The translations under genes and the position numbers were made by a program. Source: Pseudomonas denitrificans (nom. rej.) (lineage in GTDB: Bacteria; Pseudomonadota; Gammaproteobacteria; Pseudomonadales; Pseudomonadaceae). Taken from it: a DNA stretch of 64,000 nt. Of the stretch, positions 38,550-47,472 are shown piece by piece (position 1 is the stretch's first letter; each line of letters opens with the position of its first letter). The DNA lies in assembly GCF_008807415.1 (NCBI RefSeq), contig NZ_CP043626.1, forward strand, positions 3,410,001 through 3,474,000, read 5' to 3'. The notes beneath the pieces were generated by a model, which was not told the origin of the DNA, made no database searches, and was given only the letters and a program-made list of their open reading frames with translations.

Positions 38550-40055
38550 TCAGTCCTTCTTGCCCTTCTTCGCACTGGCGTAAGCCGCCTCCAGCGCGTC
38601 GTTGATGGTCTTGAGCACCTTCACCCGCGCATAGCGCTTGTCATTGGCCTCCACCAGCGTCCAGGGCGCGATCTCGGTGCTGGTGCGGTCGACCATGTCG
38701 CCCACCGCATCCACGTAGAGGTCCCACTTGTCGCGGTTGCGCCAGTCTTCCTCGGTGATCTTGAAACGCTTGAAGGGGATCGACTCGCGCTCCTTGAAGC
38801 GCTCCAGCTGGGTTTCCTGGTCGATGGACAGCCAGAACTTCACCAGCACGATGCTGTAGTTCGCCAGTTGCTCCTCGAAGTCGTTGATCTCCGCATAGGC
38901 ACGCAGCCAGTCAGCATCGGAGGCGAAGCCCTCGACCCGCTCCACCAGCACGCGGCCATACCAGGAACGATCGAAGATGGTGAACTGCCGGCGTGCCGGG
39001 ATATGCCGCCAGAAGCGCCACAGATACGGCTGCGCACGCTCCTCCTCGGTCGGCGCGGCGATGGGCACGATGCGGTACTGGCGTGGGTCCAGCGCATCGG
39101 TCACGCGGCGGATCGCGCCGCCCTTGCCGGCGGCGTCGTTGCCTTCGAACACGGCGATCAGCGAGTGGCTGCGGAAACGCTTGTCGCGCATCAGCGTGGC
39201 CAGGCGCGCCTGTTCCTTGGCCAGTTGTTCCTTGTACTGGTCCTTGTCCAGCGACAGGCTCAGGTCCAGTGCATCCAGCAGGCCCTTGTTATCCAGGCTG
39301 GAAACCAGCGGCGCCGCGTGGGGCTGCGGGGTCGGGCGGTCCTTGCGCTTGAGCGCGGCCTGCAGGCTTTCGAGGATGGTGCGGCCGACCGTCAGGCTGC
39401 GGTAGCGCTCATCGGAGCCCTCCACCACGTACCAGGGCGCATAGTCGCGGCTGGTGCGGCGCAGCACGCGCTCGCCGTAGCGCACGAACTTGTCGTAGAC
39501 CTCGTTCTGCTTCCAGTCGATCTCGCTCAATTGCCAGCTGCGGGTCGGGTCGTTCTCCAGCGCCTTGAGGCGTTCCTTGAGCTGCTTCTTGGAAAGGTGG
39601 AACCAGAACTTGAAGATCAGCGCGCCTTCGTCGGAATACATCCGCTCGAAGCGTTCGGCATCGCTGATCAGGCCATCGAGCTGGCTGTCCTTGATCTCGC
39701 CGGTGACCCGCGCATAAAGCATCTGGCTGTACCAGTTGCCGAAGAAGATGCCGGTCGTGCCCTTGGGCGGCAGGCGGCGCCAGAAGCGCCACTGCGGCGG
39801 CCGCGAGAGTTCCTCGTCGGTGGGCAGGAGGAAGCTTTCCACCCGGATCAGGCGCGGGTCCATCCACTCGTTGAGCAGTTTCACCGTCTCGCCCTTGCCG
39901 GCGCCCTCGATGCCGTTGATCAGGATGATCACCGGGAAGCGCGCTTGCTGCTTGAGCTCGTACTGCGCCTCGAGCAGGGCTTCGCGCAGCACCGCGACTT
40001 CCTTCTCGTAGGTTTCCTTGTCGATGGAATGACCGATCTCGGCGGATTCGAACAT
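38550..40055 (-). CDS. pap: polyphosphate:AMP phosphotransferase (class II PPK2)
   Basis: A 501-residue protein made of two fused PPK2 domains, each with its own P-loop: GIEGAGKGE (around 48-56) and GNDAAGKGG in the second half, followed by a DRSWYGRVLVERVEG lid/Walker B region. Class II PPK2 enzymes use polyphosphate to phosphorylate AMP to ADP; the second domain normally carries catalysis. It helps recycle nucleotides from polyphosphate reserves. The ATG at 40055 follows AAGGAGAGG; a 31-residue in-frame extension upstream has no support. P. aeruginosa equivalent recalled as PA3455. Confidence 0.93.
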   Translation of the reverse strand: MFESAEIGHSIDKETYEKEVAVLREALLEAQYELKQQARFPVIILINGIEGAGKGETVKLLNEWMDPRLIRVESFLLPTDEELSRPPQWRFWRRLPPKGTTGIFFGNWYSQMLYARVTGEIKDSQLDGLISDAERFERMYSDEGALIFKFWFHLSKKQLKERLKALENDPTRSWQLSEIDWKQNEVYDKFVRYGERVLRRTSRDYAPWYVVEGSDERYRSLTVGRTILESLQAALKRKDRPTPQPHAAPLVSSLDNKGLLDALDLSLSLDKDQYKEQLAKEQARLATLMRDKRFRSHSLIAVFEGNDAAGKGGAIRRVTDALDPRQYRIVPIAAPTEEERAQPYLWRFWRHIPARRQFTIFDRSWYGRVLVERVEGFASDADWLRAYAEINDFEEQLANYSIVLVKFWLSIDQETQLERFKERESIPFKRFKITEEDWRNRDKWDLYVDAVGDMVDRTSTEIAPWTLVEANDKRYARVKVLKTINDALEAAYASAKKGKKD

Positions 40056-40162
40056 GCACCTCTCCTTGTCTCGAAGTGAGTAAAAGGTAGCGGAAGTGAC
40101 GCAGGCTGTCTGCGCGGCGGATCGGCTAAACTGCCGGCTTCGTTTCACAACCCTTTCCCCAC

Positions 40163-42130
40163 ATGCCAGACATCAGCAGCGCCCAGATCGACTGGGACGA
40201 GAACGGCCAGCCGACCTCCCGCGTCTACGGCGACGTGTATTTCTCTCCCGTCTCCGGGATCGCCGAAACGCACCACGTGTTCATCGACGGCAACCGCCTG
40301 CCCGAGCGCTTCGCCGCACTGCCTGCTGGCGGGCGCCTGTGCATCGGCGAAACCGGCTTCGGCACCGGGCTGAACTTCCTCTGCGCCTGGCAGCTGTTCG
40401 AAGAGCAGGCGCCGAGCGATGCGCGGCTGCACTTCGTCAGCACCGAGAAGTACCCGGTGGCGCTGGACGACCTGCGCCGCGCCTTCGCCCTCTGGCCGGA
40501 GCTGGCGCACCTGTCGGGGCAGTTGCTGGAACAGTACGTGGCGATCAACCCCGGTTTCCAGCGCCTGGTCTTCGCCGGGGGCCGCGTGGTGCTGACCCTG
40601 CTGGTGGGCGATGTGCTGGACACCCTGCCCGAACTGGACGCACGCATCGACGCCTGGTTCCTCGACGGCTTCTCCCCGGCGAAGAACCCGGAGATGTGGA
40701 ACGACGCGCTCTACGCCCAGCTCGCCCGCCTCTCGGGGCCGGGCACCACCATCGCCACCTTCACCAGCGCCGGCTTCGTCCGCCGCGGGCTGGGCGCGGC
40801 CGGCTTCAAGATCCGCCGCACCCTGGGCTTCGGCAAGAAATGGGAGATGTCCCAGGGCGAATTCCTCGGTGTCGAACAGCCGGCCGGCAAGCCCTGGTAC
40901 AGCCGACCCGTTCACCCCAAAGGCCCTCGGGAAGCACTGGTGATCGGCGGCGGCATGGCCGGTTGCGCCAGCGCCGCCAGCCTGGCCGCGCGGGGCTGGA
41001 AGGTGACGCTGATCGAGCGTCACGCGGGCCTCGCCGAAGAAGCCTCGGGCAACCCGCAAGGCGTGCTCTACCTCAAGCTGTCCGCCCACGGGACTGCGCT
41101 GTCGCGGTTGATCGTCAGCGGCTTCGGCCACACGCGACGCCTGATCCAGCGTCTGCAGAAAGGCGAGGAATGGTCCGATTGCGGTGTGCTGCAACTGGGC
41201 TTCGATGACGCCGAGACACAGCGCCAGGCCAAGCTGGCCGAGGCCTTCCCGGCGACCCTGCTGCACCTGCTGGACAAGGCCGAGGCGGAGTCCATCGCCG
41301 GCATCGGCCTGCCGGCCGGAGGGCTGTTCTACCCCGAAGGCGGCTGGGTGCACCCACCTGCGCTGTGCCGGCACCTTGCGCAGCATCCGAACATCCGCGT
41401 GCTGACCGGTGAGGAAGTCCGCCTGCAACGCGAAGCCGAAGGCTGGAGTGCCTGGAGCGGCGAGGAAGAACTCGCCAGCGCGCCCATCGCCATCCTCGCC
41501 ACCGCCGCCGAAGTGCGCCGCTTCGCGGGCGCCGAATCGCTGCCGATGAAGCGCATTCGCGGGCAGATCACCCGCGTGCCGGCCACCGCCGAGAGCGCCG
41601 CGCTGAGTACCGTGGTCTGCGCCGAAGGCTACGTTGCCCCGCCGCGTCACGGCGAGCACACCCTGGGCGCCAGTTTCGAATTCAAGCGAGACGACACTGA
41701 GCCATCATTGGAAGAACACCTGGGCAACCTCGACCTGCTGGCGGAGATATCCACAGACCTGAGCGCTCGGATGCACATTGCCCAGCTCGACCCGGCCACG
41801 CTGCAGGGCCGCGCCGCCTTCCGCTGCACCACCCCGGACTACCTGCCGCTGGTGGGCCCGCTGGCGGATCGCGAAGCCTTCGCCCAGTCTTACGCGGTGC
41901 TCGGCAAGGATGCACGCCAGGTACCGGAAACGCCGTGCCCCTGGCTCGACGGCCTGTACCTGAACAGCGCCCACGGCTCGCGCGGGCTGGTTACCGCGCC
42001 GCTGGCCGGCGAACTGCTGGCGGCCTGGATCGACGGCGAACCGCTCCCCCTGCCGCGCGCCGTGGCCGAGGCCTGCCACCCGAACCGATTCTTCCTGCGC
42101 GACGTCGTGCGCGGCCAGAAGAACTCCTGA
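40163..42130 (+). CDS. mnmC: MnmC, bifunctional tRNA wobble-uridine modification enzyme
   Basis: A 655-residue fusion. The N-terminal ~240 residues are the SAM-dependent methyltransferase part (GETGFGTGLNFLCAW and WFLDGFSPAKNPEMW). The C-terminal part is an FAD oxidoreductase with the dinucleotide motif GGGMAGCASAASLAARGWKV (around 260). It turns cmnm5s2U34 into nm5s2U34 and then methylates this to mnm5s2U34 in tRNAs for Lys, Glu and Gln. Length and fusion are normal for gamma-proteobacteria. It is divergent from pap. Confidence 0.97.
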   Translation: MPDISSAQIDWDENGQPTSRVYGDVYFSPVSGIAETHHVFIDGNRLPERFAALPAGGRLCIGETGFGTGLNFLCAWQLFEEQAPSDARLHFVSTEKYPVALDDLRRAFALWPELAHLSGQLLEQYVAINPGFQRLVFAGGRVVLTLLVGDVLDTLPELDARIDAWFLDGFSPAKNPEMWNDALYAQLARLSGPGTTIATFTSAGFVRRGLGAAGFKIRRTLGFGKKWEMSQGEFLGVEQPAGKPWYSRPVHPKGPREALVIGGGMAGCASAASLAARGWKVTLIERHAGLAEEASGNPQGVLYLKLSAHGTALSRLIVSGFGHTRRLIQRLQKGEEWSDCGVLQLGFDDAETQRQAKLAEAFPATLLHLLDKAEAESIAGIGLPAGGLFYPEGGWVHPPALCRHLAQHPNIRVLTGEEVRLQREAEGWSAWSGEEELASAPIAILATAAEVRRFAGAESLPMKRIRGQITRVPATAESAALSTVVCAEGYVAPPRHGEHTLGASFEFKRDDTEPSLEEHLGNLDLLAEISTDLSARMHIAQLDPATLQGRAAFRCTTPDYLPLVGPLADREAFAQSYAVLGKDARQVPETPCPWLDGLYLNSAHGSRGLVTAPLAGELLAAWIDGEPLPLPRAVAEACHPNRFFLRDVVRGQKNS

Positions 42131-42185
42131 ACACCTCGCGGTCCATCGACAGGGCCGCGACCAGCTTCCAGAGCGGACCACCGAC

Positions 42186-42935
42186 ATGGATGCACTGCTG
42201 CTTGAATCTTCCGCCATCGGCCTGATCCTCGGGCTGCTGCTGGGCCTGACCGGCGCCGGCGGTTCGCTGGTGGCGCTGCCCCTGCTGCTCAGCCTGCACC
42301 TGCCACTGCACGATGCCATCGGCGTCAGCCTCGGTGCTGTCGCACTGTCTGCCGCCATCGGTGCGGTGCCGCGCGCACGGCAGGGCCAGGTGGCATGGAA
42401 GCCGCTGTTCTGGCTGGTGATCACCGGCTGGCCGGGCAACGCCGTCGGCCAGTGGCTGGGCAAGTACGTGCCCGACGCCTGGCTGATCGTCGGCTTCTGC
42501 CTGCTGGTGCTGTGGTCGGCCTGGCGCATGTGGCAGGGCTCCAGCCAGCCACGCAACTGCGACAAACCCATGCGCAACGGGCCGCTGCTGGGCGTCGGCT
42601 TGGCGGTGGGCTTGTTGTCCGGCCTGATGGGCGTGGGCGGCGGCTTCCTGATCGTGCCGGGGCTGCTGTGGTTCACACCGCTGTCGATGATGGCGGCGAC
42701 AGCCACCTCCATGGCGGTGATCGCGCTGGTATCCGGTGGCGGTTTCCTGCTCTACCTCACCCACGCCCAGCCGCCGCTGCCCTTACTGGCGTGCCTGGCG
42801 GCTGGCGGTGCGCTCGGCGTGCTGTTCGGCAACCGCCTGGCGGTGCGCCTGGGTGGCGCGACGCTGCAGCGCCTGTTCGCGCTGATGCTGGTGGCCGTCA
42901 GCCTGTCGCTGGCCGCGCAGAAGCTGATGAGCTGA
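42186..42935 (+). CDS. TSUP-family permease (TauE/SafE-like)
   Basis: A 249-residue membrane protein with about eight helices in two repeats; the repeat signatures LLGLTGAGGSLVALPLLL and LLSGLMGVGGGFLIVPGLL are those of the TSUP (sulfite/organosulfonate exporter) family. The natural substrate is unknown. It follows mnmC by 55 bases and converges with a MarR gene. Confidence 0.92.
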   Translation: MDALLLESSAIGLILGLLLGLTGAGGSLVALPLLLSLHLPLHDAIGVSLGAVALSAAIGAVPRARQGQVAWKPLFWLVITGWPGNAVGQWLGKYVPDAWLIVGFCLLVLWSAWRMWQGSSQPRNCDKPMRNGPLLGVGLAVGLLSGLMGVGGGFLIVPGLLWFTPLSMMAATATSMAVIALVSGGGFLLYLTHAQPPLPLLACLAAGGALGVLFGNRLAVRLGGATLQRLFALMLVAVSLSLAAQKLMS

Positions 42936-42951
42936 CAGCCTTCAAGAGCGA

Positions 42952-43431
42952 TTAGAACTCTTCTTCCTCGGCGCCGGCTCCCGGCGTCTCGAACAGCTCG
43001 GCAGCGCGCAGCAGCCCGGCGAGGATGGCGTGCTGCTCCCACTCCGGCAGCCCGGCGAAACGCTCCAGTGCGTGCTCGGGCAACAGCGTCGGCCCATTCC
43101 TGAGCGCTCGGCGCCCGACCGCTTCCAGGCTCAGCCACTGCTTGCGGCGGTCATCGTCGTCGCGCCGGCGGGTCAGCAGGCCCTTGCTTTCCAGGCGGGT
43201 CAGCGCGCTGGAAATGGACGACTGCGACAGCGCCACCTGCCGCGCCAACTGACCAGCGGTTATCTCCCCCTCCAGTTCGACCACCTGCAGGATCAGCAGC
43301 TGCAGCGGCGTCAGTTCGCCGTCGCGGCCCAGGCTCTTGGAGTGCACTTCCGCCGCCTGCTGCAGCCGTCTCAGAGCCTGCAACATGGAGAGTGCGTGGG
43401 CGTTACGCATCGCAGTCTTGCTCTCGGCCAT
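42952..43431 (-). CDS. MarR-family transcriptional regulator next to the NAGGN operon
   Basis: A 159-residue winged-helix protein with recognition block ITAGQLARQVALSQSSISSALTRLESKGLL and wing RRDDDDRRKQWLSL. It ends in an acidic tail (EEEEF). It is divergent from asnO, with 132 bases between starts, so it probably regulates the osmolyte operon, itself, or both. The P. aeruginosa equivalent (recalled as PA3458) has the same position. Confidence 0.92.
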   Translation of the reverse strand: MAESKTAMRNAHALSMLQALRRLQQAAEVHSKSLGRDGELTPLQLLILQVVELEGEITAGQLARQVALSQSSISSALTRLESKGLLTRRRDDDDRRKQWLSLEAVGRRALRNGPTLLPEHALERFAGLPEWEQHAILAGLLRAAELFETPGAGAEEEEF

Positions 43432-43563
43432 CTCAGTCCACCTGCTGCTCCGTCATTTTTTCTCAATGAAATCAGATAGAACTCTCGCCAGATCGACGGG
43501 TCATCCCCTAAGGCGTCCATGAGGCGCCACCCACTTGATCCCCAACGGAGAACCGGTAAGGAA

Positions 43564-45333
43564 ATGTGCGGACTAGCAGGAGAGTTACGTTTCGACAAAC
43601 AGGCTGCGGACCTTGCCGCGGTCGAACGCATCACCCATCACCTCGCCCCGCGAGGCCCCGATGCCTGGGGCTTCCACAGCGAAGGGCCGGTGGCCCTGGG
43701 GCACCGGCGGCTGAAGATCATGGACCTGGCCGAAGCATCCGGTCAGCCGATGATCGACACCTCGCTGGGCCTGTCGCTGGTGTTCAACGGGGCAATCTAC
43801 AACTACCCCGAACTGCGCGGCGAGCTGGAAGCCCTTGGGTACCGCTTCTTTTCCGGAGGCGACACCGAAGTACTCCTCAAGGGATACCACGCCTGGGGTG
43901 AACAACTATTGCCACGCCTCAATGGCATGTTCGCCTTCGCCATCTGGGAACGCGACAAACGGCGCCTGTTCATCGCCCGCGACCGCCTCGGCATCAAGCC
44001 GCTGTACCTGTCGCAGACCGGCAAGCGCCTGCGCTTCGCCTCCAGCCTGCCGGCGCTGCTCAAGGGCGGCGACATCGACCCGGCGCTGGACCCGGTGGCG
44101 CTCAACCACTACCTCAACTTCCACGCCGTGGTCCCCGCGCCGCGTACCCTGCTGGCCGAGGTGCAGAAACTGCCGCCGGCCACCTGGATGACCATCGACG
44201 CCGAAGGCCACACCGAGCGCCAGCGCTGGTGGACCCTGGACTACGGCCCGCTGCCGGACGAGCGCGAGCTGACTCTGGACGACTGGGAAGACCGCCTGCT
44301 GGGCAGCCTGCGCGATGCCGTGAGCGTGCGTCAGCGTGCCGCCCGCGAAGTCGGCGTGCTGCTCTCCGGCGGGGTGGATTCCAGCCTGCTGGTCGGCCTG
44401 CTGCACGAGGCCGGCGTCGAGGACCTGCTGACCTTCTCCATCGGTTTCGAGGATGCCGGCGGCGAGCGCGGCGACGAATTCCAGTACTCCGACCTGATCG
44501 CCAGGCGCTACGGCACGCGCCACCACCAGTTGCGCATCGACGAGAACGAAGTGATTTCGCAATTGCCGGCAGCCTTCCGCGCCATGAGCGAGCCGATGGT
44601 CAGCCACGACTGCATCGCCTTCTACCTGCTCTCGCGGGAAGTTTCCAGGCACTGCAAGGTAGTTCAGAGCGGCCAGGGCGCCGACGAGCTGTTCGCCGGC
44701 TACCACTGGTACCCGAAGGTGGCCGGCGCCAAGGACCCGCTGCAGGCCTACCGCGCCGCCTTCTTCGACCGCACTCACGGCGAGTACCTGGACACCGTGC
44801 GCGAAGCCCTGCGGGTGGAGGACGTGGCCAGCGAGTTCGTCCGCGAGCACTTCGCCCAGGCCGGCGCGGATGACCCGGTGGACAAGGCCCTGCGCCTGGA
44901 CAGCACCATCATGCTGGTCGACGACCCGGTCAAGCGCGTGGACAACATGACCATGGCCTGGGGCCTGGAGGCGCGCGTGCCGTTCCTCGACTACCGCGTG
45001 GCCGAGCTGTCGGCGCGCATTCCGTCCCGCTTCAAGCTCGGCGACGGCGGCAAGCAGGTGCTCAAGGCGGCCGCGCGCAAGGTCATCCCCAGCGAAGTGA
45101 TCGACCGGCCCAAGGGGTACTTCCCGGTGCCGGGCCTAAAGCACCTGCAAGGCAATACCCGCGCCTGGGTCAGCGAGTTGCTGCTGGACCCGAGCCAGGA
45201 CCGTGGGCTGTTCGAGACGGCGATGTTCGACCGCCTGCTCAGCGACCCGGCAAGCGACCTCACCCCGCTGCGTGGTTCCAAGTTGTGGCAGTTGGCGGCC
45301 CTCAACCTCTGGCTGACGGAACAAGGCCTATGA
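43564..45333 (+). CDS. asnO: asparagine synthetase-like amidotransferase of NAGGN synthesis
   Basis: A 589-residue glutamine-dependent amidotransferase. Cys2 is the glutaminase nucleophile (MCGLAGE), which fixes the start at 43564. The synthetase domain has the PP-loop SGGVDSS (from Ser268). In the osmolyte pathway known from Sinorhizobium and P. aeruginosa, AsnO works with Ngg to make N-acetylglutaminylglutamine amide, a dipeptide compatible solute made under osmotic stress; AsnO is thought to add the terminal amide. It is the first gene of an asnO-ngg-peptidase cluster, but a repeat element begins right at its stop codon. Confidence 0.95.
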   Translation: MCGLAGELRFDKQAADLAAVERITHHLAPRGPDAWGFHSEGPVALGHRRLKIMDLAEASGQPMIDTSLGLSLVFNGAIYNYPELRGELEALGYRFFSGGDTEVLLKGYHAWGEQLLPRLNGMFAFAIWERDKRRLFIARDRLGIKPLYLSQTGKRLRFASSLPALLKGGDIDPALDPVALNHYLNFHAVVPAPRTLLAEVQKLPPATWMTIDAEGHTERQRWWTLDYGPLPDERELTLDDWEDRLLGSLRDAVSVRQRAAREVGVLLSGGVDSSLLVGLLHEAGVEDLLTFSIGFEDAGGERGDEFQYSDLIARRYGTRHHQLRIDENEVISQLPAAFRAMSEPMVSHDCIAFYLLSREVSRHCKVVQSGQGADELFAGYHWYPKVAGAKDPLQAYRAAFFDRTHGEYLDTVREALRVEDVASEFVREHFAQAGADDPVDKALRLDSTIMLVDDPVKRVDNMTMAWGLEARVPFLDYRVAELSARIPSRFKLGDGGKQVLKAAARKVIPSEVIDRPKGYFPVPGLKHLQGNTRAWVSELLLDPSQDRGLFETAMFDRLLSDPASDLTPLRGSKLWQLAALNLWLTEQGL

Positions 45334-45597
45334 GGGACTGTTGATGCTTCGCTGCGGCCACGCCAGCGCCGCCCATTACGCAGCGCCCGGCACGAAGCGA
45401 AAGTGCGGTGGTTCCAGCAGCCAACGCATCACGTCTTGCTGCGCAATAGACGGGCTGGCCCTTCGGGTTGCGCGGCAAATCGCGCCATGCGTCGTTGCGG
45501 GACTAGGCAAGGGAATGACCATTGCCGGCGTCTCGCGTCTAGCCTGGCGCGATTTGGCGCAGCAACGCGGCTCGCAGCAAAGCGACAACAGTCCCTC
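45332..45597. mobile_element. MITE-like inverted-repeat element between asnO and ngg
   Basis: A 266-base non-coding block bounded by perfect 12-base inverted ends, GAGGGACTGTTG (45332-45343) and CAACAGTCCCTC (45586-45597); pairing continues imperfectly for about 20 more bases (GCTTCGCTGCGGCC against GGCTCGCAGCAAAGC). Inside lies a nested hairpin with arms TTGCGCGGCAAATCGCGCCA (45468-45487) and its near complement (45545-45565), and inside this a near-perfect palindrome at 45506-45526. No transposase or convincing ORF is present and no target duplication is obvious. It could be a MITE or a structured RNA. It begins inside the asnO stop codon. Confidence 0.7.
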
Positions 45598-45602
45598 GGC
45601 TC

Positions 45603-45637
45603 GGCAATGCCGCCTCGTGCGGCGTTGCCTTTTCTTT
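45603..45637 (+). terminator. terminator-like hairpin upstream of ngg
   Basis: GGCAATGCCGC - CTCGT - GCGGCGTTGCC gives an 11-bp stem with one G-U pair, followed by TTTTCTTT. It lies 36 bases before the ngg start and so would end transcription coming from asnO, or act as an attenuator. Confidence 0.7.
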
Positions 45638-45672
45638 CAGCCCAGGACAGAAGCCTTATCAGGGAGCGCAAG

Positions 45673-47472
45673 ATGAAACCCCATTCCAACCTGCCCCATC
45701 CCCACAACCAGAGGTTGCTACGCGGCCAGACACCGACCTACGAGCGGTTGCAGGCGCGTTTCGCCGGTGATCACGCGGAAAGCCACGGCCCGCTGATCCT
45801 GCAGTGCGGCTGGGGTCGCCTGCTGATCGGCCACACCTTCTCCAGCCCCGACAAGCTCGCCGCCGAGCTGCTCAAAGAACAACCCGGCGAACGCGACATC
45901 GCCCTTTACGTGGCCGCGCCGCAGCAGGTGCTGGCCCATGCCCCGCAGCAACTCTTCCTCGACCCTTCCGATGCGCTGCGCCTGTGGTTCACCGACTACC
46001 GCCCGGCGCGCCGCCCCTTCCGCGGCTTCCGCATCCGCCGCGTACACAGCGATGACGACTGGGCGGCGATCAACCGCCTGTACCTGTCGCGCGGCATGCT
46101 GCCGGTCGATCCGTCCAACGTCACCCCGCGCCACCAGGGTGGCCCGGCCTACTGGCTGGCGGAGGACGCCGAGACCGGCACGGTGATCGGCACGGTCATG
46201 GGCATCAACCACGCCAAGGCCTTCCGCGATCCCGAAGGCGGCTCCAGCCTCTGGTGCCTGGCGGTGGACCCGCAGTCCAGCCGGCCTGGCGTCGGCGAAG
46301 CGCTGGTGCGCCACCTGATCGAGCACTTCATGAGCCGGGGGCTTGCATACCTGGACCTGTCGGTGCTGCACGGCAACCAGCAGGCCAAGTCGCTGTACCG
46401 CAAGCTGCGCTTCCGCGAGCTGCCGACCTTCGCGGTGAAGTGCAAGAACGGCATCAACCAGTCGCTTTTCCTCGGCCCCGGCCCGGAGGAAGGGCTCAAC
46501 CCCTACGCCAGGATCATCGTCGACGAATCCCATCGGCGCGGCATCGAAGTACAGGTGCAGGACGCCGACGCCGGCCTCTTCACCCTCACCCAGGGCGGCC
46601 GGCGCATTCGCTGCCGCGAGTCGCTGTGCGACCTCACCAGCGCCGTGAGCATGAGCCTGTGCCAGGACAAGACCCTCACCCACCGCGCCCTCGACCGCGC
46701 CGGCCTGCGCCAGCCGCAGCAGCGGCTGGCGGGCAGCGTCCAGGAGAATGCCGCGTTCCTCGAGGAGCACGGAGCGCTGGTAGTCAAGCCGGTGGACGGC
46801 GAACAGGGCCAGGGCGTCGCCGTGGACCTGCGCACGCCGGAAGAAGTCGAGGACGCCATCGCCCACGCGAAGCAGTTCGACACCCGGGTGATCCTCGAGA
46901 GCTACCACCCCGGCCAGGACCTGCGCATCGTGGTGATCGGCTACGAAGTGGTGGCCGCCGCCATCCGACGTCCCGCCGAGGTGATCGGCGATGGCCGGCA
47001 CAGCATCCGCAAGCTGATCGAGGCGCAGAGCCGCCGTCGCCAGGCCGCCACCGGTGGCGAAAGCCGCATCCCGCTGGACGGCGAAACCGAGCGCACGCTG
47101 GGTGCGGCCGGCTTCACCTACGACGACGTGCTGCCCAGCGGCCAGCGCCTGGCTGTGCGGCGCACCGCCAACCTGCACACCGGCGGCACCCTGGAAGACG
47201 TCACCGAGCGCCTGCACCCGGCGCTCGCCGACGCCGCCATCCGCGCGGCGCGGGCGCTGGAGATTCCGGTCACCGGCCTCGACCTGCTGGTCACCGAGGC
47301 CGACCAGGCGGAGTACGTGATCATCGAAGCCAACGAACGCCCCGGCCTGGCCAACCATGAGCCACAACCCGTCGCCGAGCGCTTCGTCGACCTGCTCTTC
47401 CCGCTGAGCCGCGAACTGCTGCACCGCGACAACCGTGACCAGCCACACCCCAACGTGGAGGCCCCGGCATGA
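45673..47472 (+). CDS. ngg: N-acetylglutaminylglutamine synthetase (GNAT + ATP-grasp)
   Basis: A 599-residue fusion. Residues ~115-265 form a GNAT acetyltransferase domain (WCLAVDPQSSRPGVGEALVRHLIEHF is the acetyl-CoA loop). Residues ~320-580 form an ATP-grasp ligase resembling cyanophycin or glutathione synthetase domains (VVKPVDGEQGQGVAVDL; IIEANERPGLANH). It acetylates glutamine and joins it to a second glutamine, giving the substrate for AsnO. The ATG at 45673 has AGGGAG upstream; the open frame before it runs through the repeat element and is not coding. It overlaps the peptidase gene by four bases. Confidence 0.95.
   Translation: MKPHSNLPHPHNQRLLRGQTPTYERLQARFAGDHAESHGPLILQCGWGRLLIGHTFSSPDKLAAELLKEQPGERDIALYVAAPQQVLAHAPQQLFLDPSDALRLWFTDYRPARRPFRGFRIRRVHSDDDWAAINRLYLSRGMLPVDPSNVTPRHQGGPAYWLAEDAETGTVIGTVMGINHAKAFRDPEGGSSLWCLAVDPQSSRPGVGEALVRHLIEHFMSRGLAYLDLSVLHGNQQAKSLYRKLRFRELPTFAVKCKNGINQSLFLGPGPEEGLNPYARIIVDESHRRGIEVQVQDADAGLFTLTQGGRRIRCRESLCDLTSAVSMSLCQDKTLTHRALDRAGLRQPQQRLAGSVQENAAFLEEHGALVVKPVDGEQGQGVAVDLRTPEEVEDAIAHAKQFDTRVILESYHPGQDLRIVVIGYEVVAAAIRRPAEVIGDGRHSIRKLIEAQSRRRQAATGGESRIPLDGETERTLGAAGFTYDDVLPSGQRLAVRRTANLHTGGTLEDVTERLHPALADAAIRAARALEIPVTGLDLLVTEADQAEYVIIEANERPGLANHEPQPVAERFVDLLFPLSRELLHRDNRDQPHPNVEAPA

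Noticed and set aside
45332..45597. Integron attC site
   Set aside because: The ends do not carry the R'/R'' core (GTTRRRY) of attC sites, and there is no integrase or cassette array.
45403..45672. N-terminal extension of ngg by 90 codons, and other small frames over the same region
   Set aside because: The region is the inverted-repeat element and terminator hairpin; a proper ribosome site precedes the ATG at 45673.
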